DNA from: Eutreptiella sp. 'Long Island Sound 2002'
Lineage: Eukaryota > Euglenozoa > Euglenophyceae > Eutreptiales > Eutreptiaceae
Direction of reading: 5' to 3'
DNA: 64,000 bases
NCBI GenBank assembly: GCA_964036045.1
Contig: CAXIWF010000734.1
Span: 1-64,000, forward strand
A program made the position numbers and the translations under genes. The notes beneath the pieces were generated by a model. The model searched no databases. It saw only the letters and a list, made by a program, of their open reading frames with translations, and was not told the origin of the DNA. Shown here piece by piece: positions 1 to 10,583 of the stretch. The first letter of the stretch is position 1. Each line of letters starts with the position of its first letter.

Positions 1-36
1 GATGTCCCCATGGATGTCCCCATGGATGTCCCCATG

Positions 37-48
37 GATGTCACCATG
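37..48 (+). repeat. substituted unit GATGTCACCATG
   Basis: This is a regular-length unit with C to A at its seventh base. It sits in the irregular left part and is noted as one of the few point variants before the first register break. The same C-to-A change appears far away in GAAGTCACC units at 27.4, 31.1, 36.8 and 38.1 kb, but on a different background. Confidence 0.8.
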
Positions 49-84
49 GATGTCCCCATGGATGTCCCCATGGATGTCCCCATT

Positions 85-105
85 GGATGTCCATAGTTCC
101 CCATT
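85..105 (+). repeat. degenerate 21-bp patch (extra G, then ATAGTT)
   Basis: After a normal T-type unit ending at 84, an extra G at 85 is followed by GATGTCCATAG (86-96) and TTCCCCATT (97-105). The regular register resumes at 106. It reads best as two diverged, shortened units rather than a foreign insertion, because both pieces keep recognisable fragments of the unit. Confidence 0.8.
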
Positions 106-201
106 GATGTCCCCATGGATGTCCCCATGGATGTCCCCATGGATGTCCCCATGGATGTCCCCATGGATGTCCCCATGGATGTCCCCATGGATGTCCCCAT
201 T

Positions 202-218
202 GATGTCCCCATGTCCCT
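202..218 (+). repeat. 17-bp unit: 12-mer plus TCCCT
   Basis: A normal G-type unit (202-213) is followed by TCCCT (214-218) before the next GATG at 219. The five bases look like a leftover middle of a unit after an internal deletion. This shifts the reading frame of the repeat by five. Confidence 0.85.
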
Positions 219-314
219 GATGTCCCCATGGATGTCCCCATGGATGTCCCCATGGATGTCCCCATTGATGTCCCCATGGATGTCCCCATTGATGTCCCCA
301 TGGATGTCCCCATG

Positions 315-337
315 GATTTTCCCATTATGTCCCCATG
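315..337 (+). repeat. GATTTTCCCATT unit followed by an 11-bp unit
   Basis: The unit at 315-326 has two consecutive substitutions (GATTTTCCC). The next one, 327-337, lacks its first G and is 11 bp long (ATGTCCCCATG). Confidence 0.85.
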
Positions 338-565
338 GATGTCCCCATGGATGTCCCCATGGATGTCCCCATGGATGTCCCCATTGATGTCCCCATTGAT
401 GTCCCCATGGATGTCCCCATGGATGTCCCCATGGATGTCCCCATTGATGTCCCCATGGATGTCCCCATTGATGTTCCCATGGATGCCCCCATGGATGTCC
501 TCATTGATGTCCCCATGGATGTCCCCATGGATGTTCCCATTGATGTCCCCATTGATGTCCCCATG

Positions 566-576
566 GATGTCCCATG
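566..576 (+). repeat. 11-bp unit with CCC instead of CCCC
   Basis: GATGTCCCATG at 566-576 has lost one C from the C run. Single-base loss in a homopolymer is also a common long-read consensus error, so it should be checked in reads before being called biological. Confidence 0.8.
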
Positions 577-780
577 GATGTCCCCATGGATGTCCCCATT
601 GATGTCCCCATGGATGTCCCCATTGATGTCCCCATTGATGTCCCCATTGATGTCCCCATGGATGTCCCCATTGATGTCCCCATTGATGTCCCCATGGATG
701 TCCCCATGGATGTCCCCATGGATGTCCCCATGGATGTCCCCATGGATGTCCCCATGGATGTCCCCATTGATGTCCCCATT

Positions 781-827
781 GATGTTCCCCATGGATGCCC
801 CCCAGTATTCCTTATGTATTCCCCATT
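781..827 (+). repeat. most diverged patch in the window (13-bp unit plus 34 bp)
   Basis: Positions 781-793 form a 13-bp unit (GATGTTCCCCATG). Positions 794-827 hold the only stretch that leaves the repeat pattern visibly, with the core AGTATTCCTTATGTATTCC around 804-822. It can still be split into three decayed units of 12, 11 and 11 bp (GATGCCCCCCAG, TATTCCTTATG, TATTCCCCATT), so I call it decayed satellite rather than an inserted element. It is the best unique anchor in the window for a probe or for placing reads. Confidence 0.8.
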
Positions 828-1031
828 GATGTCCCCATGGATGTCCCCATGGATGTCCCCATTGATGTCCCCATTGATGTCCCCATGGATGTCCCCATGG
901 ATGTCCCCATGGATGTCCCCATTGATGTCCCCATGGATGTCCCCATGGATGTCCCCATTGATGTCCCCATGGATGTCCCCATTGATGTCCCCATGGATGT
1001 CCCCATGGATGTCCCCATTGATGTCCCCATG

Positions 1032-1044
1032 GATGTCCCCATTG
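1032..1044 (+). repeat. 13-bp unit ending ATTG before GATG
   Basis: GATGTCCCCATTG carries both alternative last bases, T then G, in a row. It looks like a hybrid of the T-type and G-type units, or a one-base insertion. Confidence 0.85.
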
Positions 1045-1116
1045 GATGTCCCCATGGATGTCCCCATTGATGTCCCCATTGATGTCCCCATGGATGTCCC
1101 CATTGATGTCCCCATT

Positions 1117-1129
1117 GATGTTCCCCATG
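1117..1129 (+). repeat. 13-bp unit GATGTTCCCCATG
   Basis: An extra T precedes the C run. The identical 13-bp unit occurs at 781-793, 336 bp upstream (28 units' worth), so the two may derive from one duplication inside the left segment. Confidence 0.8.
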
Positions 1130-1225
1130 GATGTCCCCATTGATGTCCCCATGGATGTCCCCATGGATGTCCCCATGGATGTCCCCATTGATGTCCCCAT
1201 TGATGTCCCCATGGATGTCCCCATT

Positions 1226-1236
1226 ATGTCCCCATT
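1226..1236 (+). repeat. 11-bp unit lacking its first G
   Basis: ATGTCCCCATT follows a T-type unit directly, giving CATTATG. The same junction occurs at 324-329, so this shortened form appears twice in the left segment. Confidence 0.85.
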
Positions 1237-2304
1237 GATGTCCCCATGGATGTCCCCATTGATGTCCCCATGGATGTCCCCATGGATGTCCCCATGGATG
1301 TCCCCATGGATGTCCCCATGGATGTCCCCATGGATGTCCCCATGGATGTCCCCATTGATGTCCCCATTGATGTCCCCATGGATGTCCCCATTGATGTCCC
1401 CATTGATGTCCCCATTGATGTCCCCATGGATGTCCCCATTGATGTCCCCATTGATGTCCCCATTGATGTCCCCATGGATGTCCCCATTGATGTCCCCATG
1501 GATGTCCCCATGGATGTCCCCATTGATGTCCCCATGGATGTCCCCATGGATGTCCCCATGGATGTCCCCATGGATGTCCCCATTGCTGTCCCCATGGATG
1601 TCCCCATGGATGTCCCCATGGATGTCCCCATGGATATCCCCATTGATGTCCCCATTGATGTCCCCATTGATGTCCCCATGGATGTCCCCATGGATGTCCC
1701 CATGGATGTCCCCATGGATATCCCCATTGATGTCCCCATGGATGTCCCCATGGATGTCCCCATGGATGTCCCCATGGATGTCCCCATGGATGTCCCCATG
1801 GATGTCCCCATGGATGTCCCCATTGATGTCCCCATTGATGTCCCCATTGATGTCCCCATGGATGTCCCCATGGATGTCCCCATTGATGTCCCCATGGATG
1901 TCCCCATTGATGTCCCCATGGATGTCCCCATGGATGTCCCCATGGATGTCCCCATGGATGTCCCCATGGATGTCCCCATGGATGTCCCCATTGATGTCCC
2001 CATGGATGTCCCCATGGATGTCCCCATGGATGTCCCCATGGATGTCCCCATGGATGTCCCCATGGATGTCCCCATGGATGTCCCCATGGATGTCCCCATG
2101 GATGTCCCCATGGATGTCCCCATGGATGTCCCCATGGATGTCCCCATTGATGTCCCCATTGATGTCCCCATGGATGTCCCCATGGATGTCCCCATGGATG
2201 TCCCCATTGATGTCCCCATGGATGTCCCCATTGATGTCCCCACGGATGTCCCCATGGATGTCCCCATGGATGTCCCCATGGATGTCCCCATTGATGTCCC
2301 CATT

Positions 2305-2338
2305 GATGTCCCCATGATGTCCCATTGAGGTCCCCATG
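2305..2338 (+). repeat. two adjacent 11-bp units and a GAGG unit closing the irregular part
   Basis: GATGTCCCCAT (2,305-2,315) lacks its last base, GATGTCCCATT (2,316-2,326) lacks one C, and the next unit (2,327-2,338) starts GAGG. From 2,327 on the 12-bp register holds for exactly 666 units, to 10,318. I therefore place the limit between the irregular and regular parts here. Confidence 0.85.
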
Positions 2339-5300
2339 GATGTCCCCATGGATGTCCCCATGGATGTCCCCATTGATGTCCCCATGGATGTCCCCATGGA
2401 TGTCCCCATGGATGTCCCCATTGATGTCCCCATGGATGTCCCCATGGATGCCCCCATGGATGTCCCCATTGATGTCCCCATTGATGTCCCCATGGATGTC
2501 CCCATGGATGTCCCCATTGATGTCCCCATTGATGTCCCCATTGATGTCCCCATGGATGTCCCCATGGATGTCCCCATGGATGTCCCCATGGATGTCCCCA
2601 TTGATGTCCCCATGGATGTCCCCATTGATGTCCCCATGGATGTCCCCATGGATGTCCCCATGGATGTCCCCATTGATGTCCCCATTGATGTCCCCATGGA
2701 TGTCCCCATTGATGTCCCCATTGATGTCCCCATGGATGTCCCCATTGATGTCCCCATGGATGTCCCCATGGATGTCCCCATGGATGTCCCCATGGATGTC
2801 CCCATTGATGTCCCCATGGATGTCCCCATTGATGTCCCCATGGATGTCCCCATGGATGTCCCCATGGATGTCCCCATGGATGTCCCCATTGATGTCCCCA
2901 TTGATGTCCCCATTGATGTCCCCATGGATGTCCCCATGGATGTCCCCATGGATGTCCCCATGGATGTCCCCATTGATGTCCCCATGGATGTCCCCATTGA
3001 TGTCCCCATGGATGTCCCCATGGATGTCCCCATGGATGTCCCCATGGATGTCCCCATGGATGTCCCCATGGATGTCCCCATGGATGTCCCCATGGATGTC
3101 CCCATGGATGTCCCCATGGATGTCCCCATGGATGTCCCCATGGATGTCCCCATTGATGTCCCCATGGATGTCCCCATTGATGTCCCCATGGATGTCCCCA
3201 TTGATGTCCCCATGGATGTCCCCATGGATGTCCCCATGGATGTCCCCATGGATGTCCCCATGGATGTCCCCATTGATGTCCCCATTGATGTCCCCATTGA
3301 TGTCCCCATGGATGTCCCCATGGATGTCCCCATGGATGTCCCCATGGATGTCCCCATGGATGTCCCCATTGATGTCCCCATTGATGTCCCCATGGATGTC
3401 CCCATGGATGTCCCCATGGATGTCCCCATGGATGTCCCCATGGATGTCCCCATGGATGTCTCCATGGATGTCCCCATGGATGGCCCCATGGATGTCCCCA
3501 TGGATGTCCCCATTGATGTCCCCATGGATGTTCCCATTGATGTCCCCATGGATGTCCCCATGGATGTCCCCATTGATGTCCCCATGGATGTCCCCATTGA
3601 TGTCCCCATGGATGTCCCCATGGATGTCCCCATTGATGTCCCCATGGATGTCCCCATGGATGTCCCCATGGATGTCCCCATGGATGTCCCCATGGATGTC
3701 CCCATTGATGTCCCCATTGATGTCCCCATGGATGTCCCCATGGATGTCCCCATGGATGTCCCCATGGATGTCCCCATGGATGTCCCCATGGATGTCCCCA
3801 TGGATGTCCCCATGGATGTCCCCATGGATGTCCCCATTGATGTCCCCATGGATGTCCCCATGGATGTCCCCATGGATGTCCCCATGGATGTCCCCATTGA
3901 TGTCCCCATGGATGTCCCCATGGATGTCCCCATGGATGTCCCCATGGATGTCCCCATGGATGTCCCCATGGATGTCCCCAGGGATGTCCCCATGGATGTC
4001 CCCATGGATGTCCCCATGGATGTCCCCATGGATGTCCCCATGGATGTCCCCATGGATGTCCCCATGGATGTCCCCATGGATGTCCCCATGGATGTCCCCA
4101 TGGATGTCCCCATGGATGTCCCCATGGATGTCCCCATGGATGTCCCCATGGATGTCCCCATGGATGTCCCCATTGATGTCCCCATGGATGCCCCCATTGA
4201 TGTCCTCATGGATGTCCCCATGGATGTCCCCATGGATGTTTTCATTGATGTCCCCATTGATGTCCCCATGGATGTCCCCATGGATGTCCCCATGGATGTC
4301 CCCATTGATGTCCCCATGGATGTCCCCATGGATGTCCCCATGTATGTCCCCATGGATGTTCCCATGGATGTCCCCATTGATGTCCCCATTGATGTCCCCA
4401 TGGATGTCCCCATGGATGTCCCCACGGATGTCCCCATGGATGTCCCCATGGATGTCCCCATGGATGTCCCCATGGATGTCCCCATGGATGTCCCCATGGA
4501 TGTCCCCATGGATGTCCCCATTGATGTCCCCATGGATGTCCCCATGGATGTCCCCATGGATGTCCCCATGGATGTCCCCATGGATGTCCCCATGGATGTC
4601 CCCATGGATGTCCCCATGGATGTCCCCATTGATGTCCCCATTGATGTCCCCATGGATGTCCCCATTGATGTCCCCATGGATGTCCCCATGGATGTCCCCA
4701 TGGATGTCTCCATTGATGTCCCCATTGATGTCCCCATGGATGTCCCCATGGATGTCCCCATGGATGTCCCCATGGATGTCCCCATTGATGTCCCCATTGA
4801 TGTCCCCATTGATGTCCCCATGGATGTCCCCATGGATGTCCCCATTGATGTCCCCATGGATGTCCCCATGGATGTCCCCATGGATGTCCCCATGGATGTC
4901 CCCATGGATGTCCCCATGGATGTCCCCATGGATGTCCCCATGGATGTCCCCATGGATGTCCCCATGGATGTCCCCATTGATGTCCCCATGGATGTCCCCA
5001 TTGATGTCCCCATGGATGTCCCCATTGATGTCCCCATGGATGTCCCCATTGATGCCCCCATGGATGTCCCCATGGATGTCCCCATGGATGTCCCCATTGA
5101 TGTCCCCATGGATGTCCCCATGGATGTCCCCATGGATGTCCCCATTGATGTCCCCATTGATGTCCCCATTGATGTCCCCATTGATGTCCCCATGGATGTC
5201 CCCATGGATGTCCCCATGGATGTCCCCATGGATGTCCCCATGGATGTCCCCATGGATGTCCCCATTGATGTCCCCATTGATGTCCCCATGGATGTCCCCA

Positions 5301-8300
5301 TGGATGTCCCCATGGATGTCCCCATTGATGTCCCCATGGATGTCCCCATGGATGTCCCCATGGATGTCCCCATTGATGTCCCCATTGATGTCCCCATGGA
5401 TGTCCCCATTGATGTCCCCATGGATGTCCCCATGGATGTCCCCATTGATGTCCCCATGGATGTCCCCATGGATGTCCCCATGGATGTCCCCATGGATGTC
5501 CCCATGGATGTCCCCATGGATGTCCCCATGGATGTCCCCATGGATGTCCCCATTGATGTCCCCATGGATGTCCCCATGGATGTCCCCATTGATGTCCCCA
5601 TGGATGTCCCCATGGATGTCCCCATGGATGTCCCCATTGATGTCCCCATGGATGTCCCCATGGATGTCCCCATGGATGTCCCCATGGATGTCCCCATTGA
5701 TGTCCCCATGGAAGTCCCCATGGATGTCCCCATGGATGTCCCCATGGATGTCCCCATTGATGTCCCCATTGATGTCCCCATGGATGTCCCCATGGATGTC
5801 CCCATGGATGTCCCCATTGATGTCCCCATGGATGTCCCCATTGATGTCCCCATTGATGTCCCCATTGATGTCCCCATTGATGTCCCCATGGATGTCCCCA
5901 TGGATGTCCCCATGGATGTCCCCATGGATGTCCCCATGGATGTCCCCATGGATGTCCCCATGGATGTCCCCATGGATGTCCCCATGGATGTCCCCATGGA
6001 TGTCCCCATTGATGTCCCCATTGATGTCCCCATTGATGTCCCCATTGATGTCCCCATTGATGTCCCCATTGATGTCCCCATGGATGTCCCCATGGATGTC
6101 CCCATGGATGTCCCCATGGATGTCCCCATTGATGTCCCCATTGATCTCCCCATGGATGTCCCCAGGGATGTCCCCATGGATGTCCCCATGGATGTCCCCA
6201 TGGATGTCCCCATGGATGTCCCCATTGATGTCCCCATTGATGTCCCCATGGATGTCCCCATGAATGTCCCCATGGATGTCCCCATTGATGTCCCCATTGA
6301 TGTCCCCATGGGTGTCCCCATTGATGTCCCCATGGATGTCCCCATTGATGTCCCCATGGATGTCCCCATTGATGTCCCCATTGATGTCCCCATGGATGTC
6401 CCCATGGATGTCCCCATGGATGTCCCCATGGATGTCCCCATGGATGTCCCCATGGATGTCCCCATGGATGTCCCCATGGATGTCCCCATGGATGTCCCCA
6501 TGGATGTCCCCATTGATGTCCCCATTGATGTCCCCATTGATGTCCCCATTGATGTCCCCATTGATGTCCCCATTGATGTCCCCATGGATGTCCCCATTGA
6601 TGTCCCCATGGATGTCCCCATGGATGTCCCCATGGATGTCCCCATGGATGTCCCCATGGATGTCCCCATGGATGTCCCCATGGATGTCCCCATTGATGTC
6701 CCCATGGATGTCCCCATGGATATTCCCATGGATGTCCCCATGGATGTCCCCATTGATGTCCCCATTGATGTCCCCATGGATGTCCCCATTGATGTCCCCA
6801 TTGATGTCCCCATGGATGTCCCCATTGATGTCCCCATTGATGTCCCCATGGATGTCCCCATTGATGTCCCCATTGATGTCCCCATGGATGTCCCCATGGA
6901 TGTCCCCATGGATGTCCCCATGGATGTCCCCATGGATGTCCCCATGGATGTCCCCATTGATGCCCCCATGGATGTCCCCATGGATGTCCCCATGGATGTC
7001 CCCATTGATGTCCCCATGGATGTCCCCATGGATGTCCCCATGGATGTCCCCATGGATGTCCCGTTGGATGTCCCCATTGATGTCCCCATTGATGTCCCCA
7101 TGGATGTCCCCATTGATGTCCCCATGGATGTCCCCATGGATGTCCCCATGGATGTCCCCATGGATGTCCCCATTGATGTCCCCATGGATGTCCCCATGGA
7201 TGTCCCCATTGATGTCCCCATTGATGTCCCCATGGATGTCCCCATGGATGTCCCCATTGATGTCCCCATGGATGTCCCCATGGATGTCCCCATTGATGTC
7301 CCCATTGATGTCCCCATGGATGTCCCCATGGATGTCCCCATGGATGTCCCCATGGATGTCCCCATGGATGTCCCCATGGATGTCCCCATGGATGTCCCCA
7401 TGGATGTCCCCATGGATGTCCCCATGGATGTCCCCATGGATGTCCCCATGGATGTCCCCATGGATGTCCCCATGGATGTCCCCATGGATGTCCCCATGGA
7501 TGTCCCCATTGATGTCCCCATTGATGTCCCCATTGATGTCCCCATGGATGTCCCCATGGATGTCCCCATGGATGTCCCCATTGATGTCCCCATTGATGTC
7601 CCCATGGATGTCCCCATGGATGTCCCCATTGATGTCCCCATGGATGTCCCCATGGATGTCCCCATGGATGTCCCCATGGATGTCCCCATGGATGTCCCCA
7701 TGGATGTCCCCATGGATGTCCCCATGGATGTCCCCATGGATGTCCCCATTGATGTCCCCATGGATGTCCCCATGGATGTCCCCATGGATGTCCCCATTGA
7801 TGTCCCCATTGATGTCCCCATGGATGTCCCCATGGATGTCCCCATGGATGTCCCCATGGATGTCCCCATGGATGTCCCCACGCATGTCCCCACGCATGTC
7901 CCCATGGATGTCCCCATGGATGTCCCCATGGATGTCCCCATTGATGTCCCCATGGATGTCCCCATGGATGGCCCCCTGGATGTCCCCATTGATGCCCCCA
8001 TGGATGTCCCCATGGATGTCCCCATGGATGTCCCCATTGATGTCCCCATGGATGTCCCCATGGATGTCCCCATTGATGTCCCCATGGATGTCCCCATTGA
8101 TGTCCCCATGGATGTCCCCATGGAAGTCCCCATGGATGTCCCCATGGATGTCCCCATGGATGTCCCCATGGATGTCCCCATGGATGTCCCCATGGATGTC
8201 CCCATGGATGTCCCCATGGATGTCCCCATGGATGTCCCCATGGATGTCCCCATGGATGTCCCCATTGATGTCCCCATGGATGTCCCCATGGATGTCCCCA

Positions 8301-10318
8301 TGGATGTCCCCATGGATGTCCCCATGGATGTCCCCATGGATGTCCCCATTGATGTCCCCATGGATGTCCCCATGGATGTCCCCATTGATGTCCCCATGGA
8401 TGTCCCCATGGATGTCCCCATGGATGTCCCCATGGATGTCCCCATGGATGTCCCCATGGATGTCCCCATAGATGTCCCCATGGATGTCCCCACGCATGTC
8501 CCCATGGATGTCCCCATGGATGTCCCCATGGATGTCCCCATGGATGTCCCCATTGATGTCCCCATTGATGTCCCCATTGATGTCCCCATGGATGTCCCCA
8601 TGGATGTCCCCATGGATGTCCCCATTGATGCCCCCATGGATGTCCCCATGGATGTCCCCATGGATGTCCCCATTGATGTCCCCATGGATGTCCCCATGGA
8701 TGTCCCCATGGATGTCCCCATGGATGTCCCCATGGATGTCCCCATGGATGTCCCCATGGATGTCCCCATGGATGTCCCCATGGATGTCCCCATTGATGTC
8801 CCCATGGATGTCCCCATGGATGTCCCCATTGATGTCCCCATGGATGTCCCCATGGATGTCCCCATGGATGTCCCCATGGATGTCCCCATTGATGTCCCCA
8901 TGGATGTCCCCATTGATGTCCCCATGGATGTCCCCATGGATGTCCCCATGGATGTCCCCATGGATGTCCCCATGGATGTCCCCATGGATGTCCCCATGGA
9001 TGTCCCCATTGATGTCCCCATGGATGTCCCCACGCATGTCCCCATGGATGTCCCCATGGATGTCCCCATGGATGTCCCCATGGATGTCCCCATTGATGTC
9101 CCCATTGATGTCCCCATTGATGTCCCCATGGATGTCCCCATGGATGTCCCCATGGATGTCCCCATTGATGCCCCCATGGATGTCCCCATGGATGTCCCCA
9201 TGGATGTCCCCATGGATGTCCCCATGGATGTCCCCATGGATGTCCCCATGGATGTCCCCATGGATGTCCCCATGGATGTCCCCATGGATGTCCCCATGGA
9301 TGTCCCCATGGATGTCCCCATGGATGTCCCCATTGATGTCCCCATGGATGTCCCCATGGATGTCCCCATGGATGTCCCCATGGATGTCCCCATGGATGTC
9401 CCCATTGATGTCCCCATGGATGTCCCCATGGATGTCCCCATTGATGTCCCCATGGATATCCCCATGGATGTCCCCATGGATGTCCCCATGGATGTCCCCA
9501 TGGATGTCCCCATGGATGTCCCCATGGATGTCCCCATGGATGTCCCCATGGATGTCCCTATGGATGTCCCCACGGATGTCCCCATGGATGTCCCCATGGA
9601 TGTCCCCATGGATGTCCCCATGGATGTCCCCATGGATGTCCCCATGGATGTCCCCATTGATGTCCCCATTGATGTCCCCATTGATGTCCCCATGGATGTC
9701 CCCATGGATGTCCCCATGGATGTCCCCATGGATGTCCCCATGGATGTCCCCACGGATGTCCCCACGCATGTCCCCATGGATGTCCCCATGGATGTCCCCA
9801 TGGATGGCCCCATGGATGTCCCCATTGATGTCCCCATGGATGTCCCCATGGATGTCCCCATGGATGTCCCCATGGATGTCCCCATGGATGTCCCCATGGA
9901 TGTCCCCATGGATGTCCCCATGGATGTCCCCATTGATGTCCCCATGGATGTCCCCATGGATGTCCCCATTGATGTCCCCATGGATGTCCCCATGGATGTC
10001 CCCATTGATGTCCCCATTGATGTCCCCATTGATGTCCCCATGGATGTCCCCATGGATGTCCCCATGGATGTCCCCATGGATGTCCCCATGGATGTCCCCA
10101 TGGATGTCCCCATGGATGTCCCCACGGATGTCCCCATGGATGTCCCCATGGATGTCCCCATGGATGTCCCCAATGATGTCCCCATGGATGTCCCCATGGA
10201 TGTCCCCATTGATGTCCCCATTGATGTCTGCATGGATGTCTGCACGGATGTCCCCATGGATGTCCCCATTGATGTCCCCATTGATGTCCCCATGGATGTC
10301 CCCATTGATGTCCCCATG
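2327..10318 (+). repeat. regular array segment, 666 units in register
   Basis: This segment is 7,992 bp, exactly 666 units, with no net insertion or deletion. The first 5.5 kb is fairly plain: mostly G/T alternation, with occasional GATGCCC, GATGTCTCC, CAGGGATG and GAAGTCC units. From about 7.87 kb CACGCATG units start to appear (7,880-7,900; 8,492; 9,032; 9,770). Other stretches hold long pure runs, such as about 16 successive G-type units at roughly 7,307-7,498. No gene is present; open frames here are the repeat itself. Confidence 0.9.
8461..9540 (+). repeat. 540-bp higher-order repeat, two copies
   Basis: The blocks 8,461-9,000 and 9,001-9,540 (45 units each) share a CACGCATG unit, a following T,T,T run and a GATGCCCCC unit at matching places. 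The 120 bases at 8,521-8,640 are identical to 9,061-9,180. Similarity weakens in the last 180 bp of each copy, where the G/T pattern differs. The A-type unit at 8,470 (CATAGATG) is T in the second copy. A third, weaker copy may start near 9,541. Confidence 0.75.
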
Positions 10319-10331
10319 GATGTCCCCAATG
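10319..10331 (+). repeat. 13-bp unit with CCCCAATG
   Basis: There is one extra A between the C run and TG. It is one of only five register breaks in the regular 61.7 kb, and is followed by exactly 32 regular units, to 10,715. Confidence 0.85.
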
Positions 10332-10583
10332 GATGTCCCCATGGATGTCCCCATGGATGTCCCCATTGATGTCCCCATGGATGTCCCCATGGATGTCCTC
10401 ATTGATGTCCCCATGGATGTCCCCATGGATGTTCCCATTGATGTCCCCATTGATGTCCCCATGGATGTCCCCATGGATGTCCCCATGGATGTCCCCATGG
10501 ATATCCCCATTGATGTCCCCATGGATGTCCCCATGGATGTCCCCATGGATGTCCCCATGGATGTCCCCATTGATGTCCCCATT

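Larger units (their letters stand above)
1..2338 (+). repeat. irregular, indel-rich left part of the array
   Basis: This stretch is built from the same 12-bp unit, but its register breaks about ten times in 2.3 kb: at 85-105, 214-218, 327-337, 566-576, 781-827, 1,032-1,044, 1,117-1,129, 1,226-1,236 and 2,305-2,326. The next 61.7 kb has only five such breaks. Units of 11 and 13 bp and one 34-bp diverged patch are present. Satellite edges usually decay because they exchange less often with the array interior, so this may lie near the array boundary or be an older segment. Local assembly or consensus errors are the main alternative for the single-base changes in the C run. Confidence 0.85.

Noticed and set aside
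566-576. All CCC-for-CCCC short units as real biological variants
   Set aside because: Single-base loss in a C run is a known consensus error. Only the 10,716 and 13,343 pair has independent support, from its shared position in a duplication.
794-827. Small mobile-element insertion
   Set aside because: It has no terminal repeats or target duplication, and the 34 bp splits into three decayed units.
9541-10318. Clear third copy of the 540-bp repeat
   Set aside because: Only the opening units resemble it (CACGG in place of CACGC). The G/T order then diverges, so I mention it only as possible.
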